This document shows, one piece after another, positions 15,252 to 24,551 of a DNA stretch of 51,305 nucleotides. Origin of the DNA: Oscillospiraceae bacterium (GTDB taxonomy: Bacteria; Bacillota; Clostridia; Oscillospirales; Ruminococcaceae). A program made the position numbers and the translations under genes. Within the stretch, counting starts at the first letter, position 1. Every line of letters begins with the position of its first letter. Below the pieces are notes generated by a model, which was given only the letters and a program-made list of their open reading frames with translations, ran no database searches and was not told the origin of the DNA. The stretch is from contig CAADVD010000023.1 of NCBI GenBank assembly GCA_900752435.1, positions 1 through 51,305 of the forward strand, read 5' to 3'.

Positions 15252-16064
15252 TTGTTCAAGAAAGCATCCTCCACGCCTTACTTGGTGTGGATGGCGATTT
15301 TTGTCATTGTTCCGCTGTGTATGATGATTTACTTTGCGTTTACCACAGAAAACGGCGGCTTTACCATGGACAACATTGTGAAAATCAGTAAGTATACACC
15401 GATTTTTATTAAGTCGATTAACCTTGCTATTGTGGCAACGGTCATTTGTTTTTTGCTGTCGTATCCGCTTGCCTTTTTATTGTCCCGTGCCGATGCGTCG
15501 TATCAGCGCACGATGCTGCTGCTGGTGATGCTTCCCATGTGGATGAACTTCTTACTGCGTACCTATGGCTGGATGACGTTGTTGGAAAATGAAGGCATCC
15601 TCAATCAGCTTTTGGGATTGCTCCACATTGGCCCGTTTCAAATGATTAATACACCTGGGGCTGTGATTTTGGGGATGGTATACAACTATCTGCCGTTTAT
15701 GATTTTGCCGTTGTATTCCGTGATGGCGAAGATTGATTTTTCGCTGATTGAAGCCGCACAGGATTTGGGGTGCAATACCCTTAAAGTCGTGTTTAAGGTT
15801 TTGCTTCCGCTGTCACTGCCGGGTATCATCACCGGTATTACCATGGTCTTTGTTCCGAGTGTATCGACGTTTATCATTTCCCGTATGCTGGGCGGCGGAC
15901 AAAACATGATGATTGGTGATTTGATTGAACAGCAGTTCATTGGCAGTACCTATGACCCATATACGGGTTCGGCCATGAGCTTGGTGCTGATGGTGATTAT
16001 GCTGGTATTTATGGGCATTATGGGTTCGTTCGATGATGATGAAATGGAGGGAATTGTGATATGA
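15252..16064 (+). CDS. potB: Polyamine-type ABC transporter permease PotB
   Basis: A 270-residue permease with six predicted helices and the binding-protein-dependent transport (EAA) loop EAAQDLGCNTLKVVFKVLLP, which docks on PotA. The start is TTG at 15252, two bases after potA and preceded by GAGGG within the potA end. It overlaps potC by four bases (ATGA), showing tight translational coupling. The EAA sequence and pairing with potC and potD mark the family; substrate (putrescine or spermidine) is inferred from the family, not shown. Confidence 0.88.
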   Translation: MFKKASSTPYLVWMAIFVIVPLCMMIYFAFTTENGGFTMDNIVKISKYTPIFIKSINLAIVATVICFLLSYPLAFLLSRADASYQRTMLLLVMLPMWMNFLLRTYGWMTLLENEGILNQLLGLLHIGPFQMINTPGAVILGMVYNYLPFMILPLYSVMAKIDFSLIEAAQDLGCNTLKVVFKVLLPLSLPGIITGITMVFVPSVSTFIISRMLGGGQNMMIGDLIEQQFIGSTYDPYTGSAMSLVLMVIMLVFMGIMGSFDDDEMEGIVI

Positions 16065-16888
16065 GCAAGGTTCTTTCCAAAGTTTATGTGACGCTGATTT
16101 TGGTGTTTCTGTATGCGCCGATTTTGGTGCTGATTGTTTTTTCCTTCAATGAATCCAAAAGCCGTTCCAATTTTACAAATTTCACATTGAAATGGTACAA
16201 AGAGCTGTTTCACAATGACCTGATTATGACCAGCTTGTGGAATACGTTGAAAGTGGCCGTGATGGCGGCAATCTTGGCAACCATTTTGGGTACATTTGCC
16301 GCACTTGGTATGAATGCGATGAAAAAGCGTGCACGCAGTGTGTGTATGAATATCACCTATATGCCAGTCATCAATCCGGAAATTGTGACGGGCATTTCCA
16401 TGATGCTTTTGTTCGTATTCTTCTGCACCACCATCAACAATTTGTTTGGCAAAGAGGGACAAACGCTGGTGGAGCTGGGCTTTTGGTCGGTGCTGATTGC
16501 GCATGTTACCTTTTGCGTTCCCTATGTGGTGCTGAATGTCTTGCCGAAATTGCGTCAGATGGATCAAAATCTCTATGAAGCGGCGCTGGATTTGGGATGC
16601 AATCCGCTGAAATCGTTTTTTCTGGTTATCATCCCGGAAATTCTGTCGGGCATTACCGCTGGTTTTCTCATGGCCTTTACGTTTTCGCTGGATGATTTTG
16701 TTATCACGTATTTTACCAATGGACCGACCTTCCAAACACTGCCGGTCACCATTTATTCCATGACGCGCAAAAAGGTCAACCCACAAATCAATGCGTTGTC
16801 GGCCTTGTTGTTTGTGGTGGTACTGTTGCTGTTGATTGTGATGAATATCAAGCAAGCCAAGGACTTAAAGGCGCGTGAGGAGAAGTAA
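16061..16888 (+). CDS. potC: Polyamine-type ABC transporter permease PotC
   Basis: A 275-residue inner-membrane permease with six helices, the typical N-terminal TLILVFLYAPILVLIVFSF segment and the EAA loop EAALDLGCNPLKSFFLVIIP. It forms the transmembrane pore with PotB. ATG 16061 has a GGAGGG site inside potB. The gene ends in EK with a stop at 16888, followed directly by the ribosome site of potD, so the four genes are one transcript. Confidence 0.88.
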   Translation: MSKVLSKVYVTLILVFLYAPILVLIVFSFNESKSRSNFTNFTLKWYKELFHNDLIMTSLWNTLKVAVMAAILATILGTFAALGMNAMKKRARSVCMNITYMPVINPEIVTGISMMLLFVFFCTTINNLFGKEGQTLVELGFWSVLIAHVTFCVPYVVLNVLPKLRQMDQNLYEAALDLGCNPLKSFFLVIIPEILSGITAGFLMAFTFSLDDFVITYFTNGPTFQTLPVTIYSMTRKKVNPQINALSALLFVVVLLLLIVMNIKQAKDLKAREEK

Positions 16889-16903
16889 AAGGAGATGCGG
16901 CGA

Positions 16904-18070
16904 TTGAAAAAACTAGCGGTACTGCTGATGACCTTGCTTGTTCTGTCTGTTTTTCCGGCTTCGGCGGTGAGTGCGGCGGACGACACGGTTTATCTGCGGG
17001 TGTATAATTGGGGCGAATACGTTTCCAATGGCGAGGATGGTACGCTGGACACCATCAAGGAATTTGAGCGGCGGTTTCCTCACATTAAGGTGGATTACAC
17101 CACCTATGCCACCAATGAAGAGCTGTACGCCAAGCTGAAAAGCGGAGCGGCAAGCTATGACGTTATTTTTCCATCGGATTACATGATTTCGAGAATGATT
17201 GAAGAGGATATGCTGGTTAAGTTAAACTTTGACAACATTCCGAATTTCAGTGATGTGATGGACAGCTTCAAAAATCTCGAATACGATCCGACCAACGAAT
17301 ACTCCGTTCCCTATACATGGGGTACGGTGGGCATTGTGTACAACACGACGATGGTGGAGGAAGCACCGACCAGCTGGGAAGCCTTGTGGGATCCGGCCTA
17401 CACCAATCAGATTCTGATGTTCAACAATTCCCGTGATGCGTTTGGGATTGCGCTCAAAAAGCTCGGTTATTCACAGAACACGACCGAGAAGGCAAAACTG
17501 GATGAGGCCGCGGAAGAACTGAAAGAGCAGAAAAGCGTCTTACAGGCTTACGTCATGGATGAAATCTTTGACAAGATGCAAAGTGGGGAAGCCGCGCTGG
17601 CGCCGTATTACGCTGGTGATGCGCTAACGATGATTGCGGACAATTCCGATTTGGCGTTTGTCATTCCGGAGGAGGGAACCAACCGCTTTGTGGATGCCAT
17701 GGTGATTCCCAAAGGCGTGCGCTATCAGAAAGAAGCGGAGCAGTTTATTAACTTTATGCTGGAAACGGACATTGCCATGGCAAACATCGAGTATCTGGGA
17801 TACTCGACGCCTCAGCAGTCGGTTTATGACCAGCTGGATGAGGAAATCATTCATGATGGCATTTCCTATCCAGATGATACGGTGTTGGCTAAGTGCGATA
17901 CGTTCATCAATTTGCCGGATGAAACCAACGATTATATGAAGGAATTGTGGGTGGATATTCTGGCTTCCGGAGAATCGTCCGTTTGGGAGCTGTTGTTTTT
18001 AATTGCAGTGATTTTGGGATTGGGTATTGCAACCATTGTGTATTTGAGAAAACGAAAAAAAGGATTTTAA
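16904..18070 (+). CDS. potD: Polyamine-type substrate-binding protein PotD with C-terminal membrane anchor
   Basis: A 388-residue extracellular binding protein. It has an N-terminal signal peptide (MKKLAVLLMTLLVLSVFPA then SAVSA before ADD) with no lipobox Cys, so signal peptidase I cleavage is expected. The SBP_bac-type core begins LRVYNWGEYV, a hallmark of PotD/PotF proteins. Unusually the last 30 residues form a hydrophobic helix (LLFLIAVILGLGIATIVYL) followed by RKRKKGF, which would hold the protein in the membrane. TTG 16904 is preferred because AAGGAG (16889-16894) then gives a 9-base spacing; ATG 16895 directly touches that site. Confidence 0.85.
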   Translation: MKKLAVLLMTLLVLSVFPASAVSAADDTVYLRVYNWGEYVSNGEDGTLDTIKEFERRFPHIKVDYTTYATNEELYAKLKSGAASYDVIFPSDYMISRMIEEDMLVKLNFDNIPNFSDVMDSFKNLEYDPTNEYSVPYTWGTVGIVYNTTMVEEAPTSWEALWDPAYTNQILMFNNSRDAFGIALKKLGYSQNTTEKAKLDEAAEELKEQKSVLQAYVMDEIFDKMQSGEAALAPYYAGDALTMIADNSDLAFVIPEEGTNRFVDAMVIPKGVRYQKEAEQFINFMLETDIAMANIEYLGYSTPQQSVYDQLDEEIIHDGISYPDDTVLAKCDTFINLPDETNDYMKELWVDILASGESSVWELLFLIAVILGLGIATIVYLRKRKKGF

Positions 18071-18072
18071 TG

Positions 18073-18106
18073 AAACGCCTACTGGTCAATCGGCCGGTGG
18101 GCGTTT
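18073..18106 (+). terminator. Hairpin after potD, weak terminator
   Basis: AAACGCC / GGCGTTT (18073-18079, 18100-18106) with further ACTGG/CCGGT pairing inside, directly after the potD stop. There is no strong T-run, so it may be a 3'-end stabilising hairpin instead. Confidence 0.45.
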
Positions 18107-18195
18107 GTGTCCAATTGATGAATGGACGGGGAATTTAGCCAAGTTTATGGAGGAATCCTTTTTGTATTTTGGACGAGAAAACACCAGTAGATTTG

Positions 18196-18224
18196 TTGCT
18201 ATTGACGAAACAATATGCTATAAT
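18196..18224 (+). promoter_or_regulatory. Promoter of the ruvCAB block
   Basis: TTGCTA (18196-18201), 17-base spacer, TATAAT (18219-18224). A nearby TTGACG at 18202 is only 11 bases from the -10 box and so is not used. Confidence 0.6.
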
Positions 18225-18280
18225 ATTTTTATATGTGCAATTACTGCCCAATAGCAGAACCAACAGAACAGGAATACAGC

Positions 18281-18787
18281 ATGAAAATTATAGGAATTGA
18301 CCCGGGCTATGCCATTGTGGGTGTAGGCGTGATTGAGTACCGCAATTCCAGATTTACTACGCTTGATTACGGTGCCATCACCACTCCGGCAGGCATGGAA
18401 TTTTCTCAGCGGCTTCGTGTGATTTATGAGGACTTTACGCACATTATGGAGCTGTATAAGCCCGATGCCATCGCTGTGGAGAAGCTCTTTTTTACCAACA
18501 ACCAAAAAACGGCGATTGATGTGGCGCAGGCAAGAGGGGTTATTTTGCTGGTAGCCAGTCAGCATGACGTTCCGTGTTTTGAATATACCCCGTTACAGGT
18601 TAAACTGAGTGTAGTCGGCTATGGCAAGGCTGTCAAAAAGCAGGTCATGGACATGACCACTCGCTTGCTCAACCTCAAAGAAGTGCCAAAGCCCGATGAC
18701 GTAGCGGATGCGCTGGCCATTGCCATCTGCCATGCACACACAGCGCCCTCGCGGATGAATTTTGAGAACCTCAAACAGTGGAGATAG
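18281..18787 (+). CDS. ruvC: Crossover junction endodeoxyribonuclease RuvC
   Basis: A 168-residue Holliday-junction resolvase with an RNase H fold. The four acidic catalytic residues are visible: D7 in GIDPG, E67 in AVEKLFF, and D140 and D143 in PDDVADALAIAICH. It cuts the junction after branch migration by RuvAB, whose genes follow at once. ATG 18281 has AGGA 8 bases upstream; the frame is open to 18233 but that segment overlaps the promoter. Confidence 0.95.
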   Translation: MKIIGIDPGYAIVGVGVIEYRNSRFTTLDYGAITTPAGMEFSQRLRVIYEDFTHIMELYKPDAIAVEKLFFTNNQKTAIDVAQARGVILLVASQHDVPCFEYTPLQVKLSVVGYGKAVKKQVMDMTTRLLNLKEVPKPDDVADALAIAICHAHTAPSRMNFENLKQWR

Positions 18788-18815
18788 AGAAACGATCAAC
18801 AGAAAGGAAAACGCG

Positions 18816-19421
18816 ATGATTTACAGCTTGAATGGAATCCTCAAAGCCGTGGAACCGAATTTTATAGTCGTTGATGTTGGCGGTGTGGGCTTTGGTGTCA
18901 AAACCACTTTGACTACGATTTCCCGTTTGCCGAAAATTGACGAGCCGGTGTTCTTGTATACCCATTTGCATGTGCGCGAAGACGCGATGGAGCTGTTTGG
19001 TTTTTCCGATTCTTCGGAACTGAACTGCTATCGAATGCTGACAACCGTCAACGGCGTCGGGCCGAAAGCGGCGCTGTCCATTTTGTCGGACAATACGCCG
19101 GAGCAATTTGCGCTTTCCGTTGCTTCCGGCGATGCGAAAAATTTGACCCGTTCCGCTGGGATTGGGTTGAAAACAGCACAGCGCATTGTGTTGGAGCTCA
19201 AAGATAAAGTGTCCAAGGAACAGGTAGCCGATGGAGTGACCGGAAAGGGAGCGGCTTCGGTTTCGGTCAGCACGGGCAATGCTTCCGAAGCCATCAGCGC
19301 ATTGGTGGTATTGGGATATGGACAGTCTGAAGCGGCGAATGTGATTACTGCGCTTGACCCATCCACATCGGTGGAAGAGATGATTAAAGCAGGCTTAAAG
19401 GCGCTGGCCGGAAAATTGTAG
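18816..19421 (+). CDS. ruvA: Holliday junction branch migration protein RuvA
   Basis: A 201-residue protein with the RuvA layout: N-terminal OB fold (MIYSLNGILKAVEPNFIVVDVGGVGFGV), two helix-hairpin-helix motifs in the middle (LLTVNGVGPKAALSIL and LTRSAGIGLKTAQRIVLELKDK, seen as TVNGVGPK and SAGIGLKTAQ), and a C-terminal RuvB-contact domain (ALVVLGYGQSEAANVI). It binds the four-way junction as a tetramer. ATG 18816 follows AGAAAGGA and lies 28 bases after ruvC. The neighbours ruvC and ruvB make the assignment certain. Confidence 0.95.
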   Translation: MIYSLNGILKAVEPNFIVVDVGGVGFGVKTTLTTISRLPKIDEPVFLYTHLHVREDAMELFGFSDSSELNCYRMLTTVNGVGPKAALSILSDNTPEQFALSVASGDAKNLTRSAGIGLKTAQRIVLELKDKVSKEQVADGVTGKGAASVSVSTGNASEAISALVVLGYGQSEAANVITALDPSTSVEEMIKAGLKALAGKL

Positions 19422-19453
19422 AGGATGCGCATGAAACACACAAAGCGGAAAGG

Positions 19454-20503
19454 ATGGGAACGTCTTTGTTTGACAGCAACAACGAATTGGACTTGGAAAA
19501 CCGCATGGTGACGCCTGATTTTACGCAGGAAGACATTGATGTGGAGTATTCTCTGCGCCCGAAAACGCTGGAGGAATACATCGGTCAGGATAAGGCGAAG
19601 GAAAACCTTGCGGTTTTCATTCAGGCGGCCAAGGGCAGGGATGAACCGCTTGACCATGTTCTGCTTTACGGCCCTCCGGGACTGGGCAAAACCACGTTAT
19701 CCAACATCATCGCCAATGAGATGAATGTGAATATCCGCATCACTTCCGGACCTGCGATTGAAAAGCCGGGTGATTTGGCGGCGCTCCTCACCAATCTCAG
19801 CCCGAATGATGTGTTGTTCATCGATGAGATTCACCGCCTTTCCAAAGCAGTGGAAGAGGTATTGTATCCGGCGATGGAGGATTTTGCGCTGGATATCATC
19901 ATTGGCAAGGGGCCTGCGGCGCGCAGCATTCGCATTGATTTGCCGAAGTTTACCTTGGTCGGTGCGACAACCCGTGCCGGACAGTTGACTTCGCCATTGC
20001 GCGACCGCTTTGGTGTGATTCTTCGGTTGGAGTTGTACACGCAGGAGCAGTTGGCACAAATTATCTTGCGGAGCGCGCATATTTTGGAGATCCCCTGTGA
20101 ACTGAGCGGTGCCATGGAGCTTGCCAAACGTTCCCGTGGAACGCCGCGTGTGGCAAACCGCTTGCTCAAGCGTGTGCGCGATTTTGCACAGGTGCTGGGT
20201 GACGGTACGATTACCAAAGAGATTGTGGACGTGGCGCTGAAGCGGCTGGAAATCGACGAATTGGGACTGGATACCAGCGACATTCGGATGCTCACCACCA
20301 TCATCAAAAACTACAACGGCGGGCCGGTGGGACTGGAAACGCTGGCCGCCGCTATCGGGGAAGAAGCAGTCACACTGGAGGATGTGTGCGAGCCGTATTT
20401 GATGCAGCTTGGATTTTTGTCGCGTACACCGCGCGGCCGATGTGTGACGCCGTTGGCGTATAAGCATTTGGGGCTGGCGCAGGATGGCCAGCAGATGCTG
20501 TAA
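19454..20503 (+). CDS. ruvB: Holliday junction DNA helicase RuvB
   Basis: A 349-residue AAA+ motor of the RuvAB branch-migration complex. Walker A GPPGLGKT (73-80), Walker B DEIH (124-127), sensor 1 GATTRAG and the arginine finger region SPLRDRFG are all present, and the C-terminal winged helix ends with FLSRTPRGR. The start is uncertain: ATG 19454 lies directly on a GGAAAGG site, and the TTG at 19466 (giving LFDSNN) would have better spacing; the conserved part begins later in either case. It is co-directional with ruvA. Confidence 0.95.
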   Translation: MGTSLFDSNNELDLENRMVTPDFTQEDIDVEYSLRPKTLEEYIGQDKAKENLAVFIQAAKGRDEPLDHVLLYGPPGLGKTTLSNIIANEMNVNIRITSGPAIEKPGDLAALLTNLSPNDVLFIDEIHRLSKAVEEVLYPAMEDFALDIIIGKGPAARSIRIDLPKFTLVGATTRAGQLTSPLRDRFGVILRLELYTQEQLAQIILRSAHILEIPCELSGAMELAKRSRGTPRVANRLLKRVRDFAQVLGDGTITKEIVDVALKRLEIDELGLDTSDIRMLTTIIKNYNGGPVGLETLAAAIGEEAVTLEDVCEPYLMQLGFLSRTPRGRCVTPLAYKHLGLAQDGQQML

Positions 20504-20544
20504 TAAAGAGAGAATCATTGATTTTATGAAAGAGGTATGAAGTT

Positions 20545-21897
20545 ATGGGAAGATTATTTGGAACAGACGGCGCAAGAGGAATTGCCAATCAGGATTTGAC
20601 TTGTGAACTGGCGATGCAGATTGGCCGCGCTTCGGCGATGGTGCTGACGCGTCACACCAAACGCAAACCGAAAATCATCATTGCACGCGATACGCGCGTT
20701 TCCGGCAGTATGTTGGAGAATGCGTTGGTTGCCGGTATCTGCTCCGTGGGCTGTAATGTGGAATTGCTGGGTGTATTGCCGACACCGGCAGTGGCGTGGT
20801 TGGTAAATGAATATCATGCCGATGCAGGCGTGATGATTTCCGCTTCCCACAATCCGGCCGAGTTCAACGGGATTAAACTGTTTTCCGATACGGGCTATAA
20901 GCTGTCCGATGACATTGAAAACGAAATTGAAGAGCTGATTTTGGATCATCCGGAAAACATCCAGTTGTGCGATCCCTTGGAAATCGGTAAGGTCTACACC
21001 AGAACCTCTTCTCATTTGGATTACATCGACCATTTGATCAACACCATTCATGGGGATTTGAGCGGCTTGAACATTGCCATCGACTGTGCCAACGGCGCCG
21101 CCAGCCGGACGGCTGAAATTTTGTTCTCCCAGCTCAATGTAGCGCCGCATTTTCTGAATGCGTCCCCAACTGGTACAAACATCAACCAAAACTGCGGTTC
21201 CACGCATATGGAGGGCTTGAGACGCTATGTAATTTCCAACCACTGCGATTTGGGGATTGCTTTTGACGGCGATGCTGACCGCTGCCTGTTTATGGATGAG
21301 AACGGCGAATTGGTCGACGGCGACCAGATTATGGCGATTGTAGCGAAATACCTGAAAGATAAACAACGTTTGGCAGAGGCCACGGTAGTGGCCACGGTGA
21401 TGTCCAATTTTGGTATGCACAAATTTGCCAAGGACAACGACATCAATCTGGTCTGCACCAGCGTCGGCGACCGCTATGTACTGGAGGAAATGCTCAAATA
21501 CGGTTACATCATCGGCGGCGAGCAGTCCGGCCATATTATTTTCAAAGAACATGCGCAAACCGGTGACGGTCAGCTAACGGCCATTCAAGTGTTGCGGATT
21601 TATAAAAAGAGCGGACTCAAAATGTCCGAACTGGCCAGCGTAATGCAGAAAATGCCGCAGGTCATGGAGGGTATCAAAGCGGATGCCGAGGGCAAAAAGC
21701 TTCTGAAAACGGATGAGCGCATCAAAGCCACCATTCGCGAAGTATCCGAACGGCTCGGAGACGAAGGCCGCGTACTGGTGCGTCCGTCCGGCACGGAACC
21801 GCTGATTCGCGTGATGCTGGAAGGCTCGGACAAAGAAGTGATTGCAAAATATTGTGAGGAAATCTGTACAGTAATCAGAGAAAGGCTGAATCAATAA
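20545..21897 (+). CDS. glmM: Phosphoglucosamine mutase GlmM
   Basis: A 450-residue alpha-D-phosphohexomutase that turns glucosamine-6-phosphate into glucosamine-1-phosphate for peptidoglycan and other cell-wall precursors. Features: start MGRLFGTDGARG, active-site phosphoserine S101 in SASHNP, the Mg-binding loop DGDADRC, the sugar-binding GEQSGH, and the phosphate-binding RPSGTEPLIRVM near the end. Length matches the family. AGAGG lies 13 bases before ATG 20545. The cytoplasmic enzyme precedes the methyltransferase gene with two bases between. Confidence 0.95.
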   Translation: MGRLFGTDGARGIANQDLTCELAMQIGRASAMVLTRHTKRKPKIIIARDTRVSGSMLENALVAGICSVGCNVELLGVLPTPAVAWLVNEYHADAGVMISASHNPAEFNGIKLFSDTGYKLSDDIENEIEELILDHPENIQLCDPLEIGKVYTRTSSHLDYIDHLINTIHGDLSGLNIAIDCANGAASRTAEILFSQLNVAPHFLNASPTGTNINQNCGSTHMEGLRRYVISNHCDLGIAFDGDADRCLFMDENGELVDGDQIMAIVAKYLKDKQRLAEATVVATVMSNFGMHKFAKDNDINLVCTSVGDRYVLEEMLKYGYIIGGEQSGHIIFKEHAQTGDGQLTAIQVLRIYKKSGLKMSELASVMQKMPQVMEGIKADAEGKKLLKTDERIKATIREVSERLGDEGRVLVRPSGTEPLIRVMLEGSDKEVIAKYCEEICTVIRERLNQ

Positions 21898-21899
21898 CG

Positions 21900-22766
21900 A
21901 TGAGAGCGGCAACCGATTGGAAGGACTACAAAATACTGGATACCTCAAACGGGGAAAAGCTGGAATCCTGGGGGAAGACGCTGTTCATTCGCCCCGACCC
22001 GCAAATCATCTGGAATACACCCCGGAATCATCCGTCGTGGAAGCGGGCGCATGGGCACTATATCCGCTCCAACAAGGGCGGAGGTGAGTGGCATTTTGCT
22101 AAGAAAATACCGGAAAGCTGGACGATTTCGTATAAGGACTTGACCTTTGTGATTCGTCCGACCGGCTTTAAGCATACGGGATTGTTTCCGGAGCAGGCCG
22201 TCAACTGGGACTATTTTGACCGCACCATCCGCAGCGCTGGAAGACCCATTAAGGTACTCAATCTGTTTGCCTATACCGGCGGCGCTACGCTGGCCTGTGC
22301 CAACGCAGGCGCGAGCGTGTGCCATGTGGACGCTTCCAAAGGTATGGTTGCTTGGGCGCGTGAAAATGCGGCCGCATCCGGCCTTGCGGACAAGCCCATT
22401 CGCTGGATTGTGGACGACTGCGAAAAATTTGTCGCCCGTGAAATCCGGCGCGGAAACCGTTACGATGCCATCATCATGGATCCGCCGTCCTATGGACGCG
22501 GGCCGGGCGGCGAGGTTTGGCAGTTGGAGGAGCATGTGTATCCGTTGGTGGAGCTGTGCAGCCAGGTGCTGTCGGACAATCCGTTGTTTTTTGCACTCAA
22601 TTCTTACACCACCGGTTTGTCACCGTCTGTGATGGAATATTTGCTGGGTGTGACCGTTGGAAAGAAATGCAAGGGAACTGTATCGGCGGATGAAATCGGA
22701 CTTCCGGTGGAAGAGAGCGGTTATGTATTGCCGTGCGGCTCCACCGCTTTGTGGGAAAATCGATAA
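21900..22766 (+). CDS. Class I SAM-dependent methyltransferase (RlmI/RlmK-like)
   Basis: A 288-residue enzyme of the SAM-dependent methyltransferase family PF10672. Motif I is VLNLFAYTGGATLACANAG (about 119-137), the acidic SAM-ribose residue is in VDASKG, and the catalytic motif is MDPPSYGRG. The pattern is that of 23S rRNA cytosine/guanine methyltransferases, but it lacks the N-terminal PUA domain of RlmI, and the target base is unknown. ATG 21900 comes two bases after the glmM stop with only an AAAGG about 15 bases upstream, suggesting coupling to glmM translation. Confidence 0.85.
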   Translation: MRAATDWKDYKILDTSNGEKLESWGKTLFIRPDPQIIWNTPRNHPSWKRAHGHYIRSNKGGGEWHFAKKIPESWTISYKDLTFVIRPTGFKHTGLFPEQAVNWDYFDRTIRSAGRPIKVLNLFAYTGGATLACANAGASVCHVDASKGMVAWARENAAASGLADKPIRWIVDDCEKFVAREIRRGNRYDAIIMDPPSYGRGPGGEVWQLEEHVYPLVELCSQVLSDNPLFFALNSYTTGLSPSVMEYLLGVTVGKKCKGTVSADEIGLPVEESGYVLPCGSTALWENR

Positions 22767-22802
22767 GCCTATTGCGCCGTGCAGGAGAGAGGGGAAACGC
22801 GT

Positions 22803-23645
22803 TTGAACGAGCAAATTGTCACCAACCATTTGAAATTTGAATACCAACGGGAAGACGAAGAGCCGGTTTTGGTGCTGAAAGACATCAATGTGCAGATTCA
22901 CCGCGGTGAATTTGTGGCGATTTTGGGGCACAACGGCTCTGGGAAATCCACATTGGCCAAGCATTTTAACGCGGTTTTGCTTCCAACGGAGGGAACGGTT
23001 TTTGTGGACGGCATTGATACCCGCGATCCGGAAAAGCTGTTCGACATTCGTCAGCGAGTGGGCATGGTGTTCCAGAATCCCGACAACCAAATTGTGGCGA
23101 CGATTGTGGAAGAGGATGTGGCGTTTGCGTTGGAGAATTTGGGCGTTGAACCGAATGAGATTCGCCGCCGTGTGGATGAAGCGCTGAAGACGGTGGATAT
23201 GTACGAATTTCGCATGCACGCACCGCACCAGCTATCCGGCGGTCAAAAACAGCGCGTTGCCATTGCCGGCATCATTGCCATGCGTCCGGAGTGCATTGTA
23301 CTGGACGAACCGACGGCGATGCTCGACCCGCGCGGACGGCGCGAGGTGCTGGATACGGTGATGGATTTGAACCGCACCTGCAATACCACGGTTGCGCTTA
23401 TCACGCACTACATGGACGAAGCGGCGAAAGCCGACCGCATCATTGTGGTGGATCACGGCGATGTGGTGCTCGAGGGTACGCCGAAAGAGGTCTTTTCGCA
23501 GGTTAAACTGCTCAAGGACATTGGTTTGGATGTACCGCAGGTCACGGAGCTCTGTTACAATTTACAGCAGGCCGGCGTGCCGATTTCCACCGATATCATC
23601 ACGGAAGATGAGTGCGTTGAGGCGTTGGAACGTCTCTTGCGATAA
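22803..23645 (+). CDS. ecfA1: ECF transporter ATPase EcfA1
   Basis: A 280-residue ATPase of the energy-coupling-factor module that powers uptake of vitamins and metals by separate S components. Walker A GHNGSGKST (42-50), signature LSGGQKQRVAIAG and Walker B CIVLDEPTAMLDP are intact. TTG 22803 is the chosen start since GAGAGGGG (22787-22794) lies 8 bases before it. It is followed by ecfA2, ecfT and truA, the standard Firmicutes order. No S component is found in this window, so several distant ones are likely served. Confidence 0.93.
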   Translation: MNEQIVTNHLKFEYQREDEEPVLVLKDINVQIHRGEFVAILGHNGSGKSTLAKHFNAVLLPTEGTVFVDGIDTRDPEKLFDIRQRVGMVFQNPDNQIVATIVEEDVAFALENLGVEPNEIRRRVDEALKTVDMYEFRMHAPHQLSGGQKQRVAIAGIIAMRPECIVLDEPTAMLDPRGRREVLDTVMDLNRTCNTTVALITHYMDEAAKADRIIVVDHGDVVLEGTPKEVFSQVKLLKDIGLDVPQVTELCYNLQQAGVPISTDIITEDECVEALERLLR

Positions 23646-23681
23646 CGATACCAGCGTAAGCAGAAAGGCGAGAATAAGCAA

Positions 23682-24551
23682 TTGGCCATCATTAAAATTG
23701 AGCATTTGACCCATGTATACAGTCCGGATACGCCGTTTAGGAAAGTAGCGGTGGACGATGTCAATTTGGAAATCGAACAGGGCGAATTTGTCGGCGTTAT
23801 CGGCCACACCGGTTCGGGAAAATCCACGCTGATTCAGCATTTAAACGGCTTGCTTAAGCCGACCTCCGGTAAGGTTATTGTCGCCGGTGAGGATATTTGG
23901 GCGGATAAAAAGAAACTGCGCCAAGTGCGCTTCAACGTCGGTTTGGTGTTTCAATACCCGGAATACCAGTTGTTTGAGGAAACCGTGTATAAGGACATTG
24001 CATTCGGACCGACGAATATGGGACTGTCCAAGGAAGAAATCCACGACCGCGTGCTGGAGGCGATGGATTTTGTCGGATTGAAAGAAAAATACTGCGAGAC
24101 TAGTCCGTTTGATCTATCCGGCGGACAAAAACGCCGCGTTGCCATTGCCGGTGTGATTGCTATGCGCCCCAAGGTGCTGATTCTGGATGAACCGACGGCA
24201 GGACTTGACCCCAAAGGCCGCGATAAAATTTTAGGGCAAATCAAGGAGTACCACGAACGCACCAAAAGCACGGTGCTGTTGGTGTCGCACAGCATGGAGG
24301 ACATTGCCAAATACGCACAAAAAGCGCTGGTGATGAACAAATCCAAGCTGTTTGCTTACGATACGGTGGAAAACATTTTTACAAAGTCCGATGAAATTAC
24401 CAAAATGGGCTTGTCCGTGCCTCAGATTACGAGGGTATTCCACCAATTGGCGGCGGACGGCATGCCGGTGGAGGACAATGTATACACCGTCAAATACGCC
24501 ACCAAGGAAATTCTCAAGCATTTGCGGGAAAAGGGGGAAGTATCATGCTGA
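23682..24551 (+). CDS. ecfA2: ECF transporter ATPase EcfA2
   Basis: A 289-residue ATPase partner of EcfA1. Walker A GHTGSGKST (41-49), LSGGQKRRVAIAG and LILDEPTAGLDP are present. The start is TTG at 23682 with AGAAAGG about 11 bases upstream. Its last seven bases overlap the start of ecfT. EcfA1 and EcfA2 form a heterodimer on the membrane protein EcfT. Confidence 0.93.
   Translation: MAIIKIEHLTHVYSPDTPFRKVAVDDVNLEIEQGEFVGVIGHTGSGKSTLIQHLNGLLKPTSGKVIVAGEDIWADKKKLRQVRFNVGLVFQYPEYQLFEETVYKDIAFGPTNMGLSKEEIHDRVLEAMDFVGLKEKYCETSPFDLSGGQKRRVAIAGVIAMRPKVLILDEPTAGLDPKGRDKILGQIKEYHERTKSTVLLVSHSMEDIAKYAQKALVMNKSKLFAYDTVENIFTKSDEITKMGLSVPQITRVFHQLAADGMPVEDNVYTVKYATKEILKHLREKGEVSC

Noticed and set aside
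19431..19511. 26-codon ORF between ruvA and ruvB with a ribosome site
   Set aside because: It overlaps ruvB in another frame and has no similarity to known peptides; it may only aid coupling.
19697..20518. Long minus-strand frame opposite ruvB
   Set aside because: Shadow of the conserved ruvB gene; His/Gln-rich composition without domain.
20554..21558. Long open frame on the minus strand opposite glmM (334 codons)
   Set aside because: It is a codon-bias shadow; glmM carries every family motif, while the antisense frame has no recognisable domain or ribosome site.
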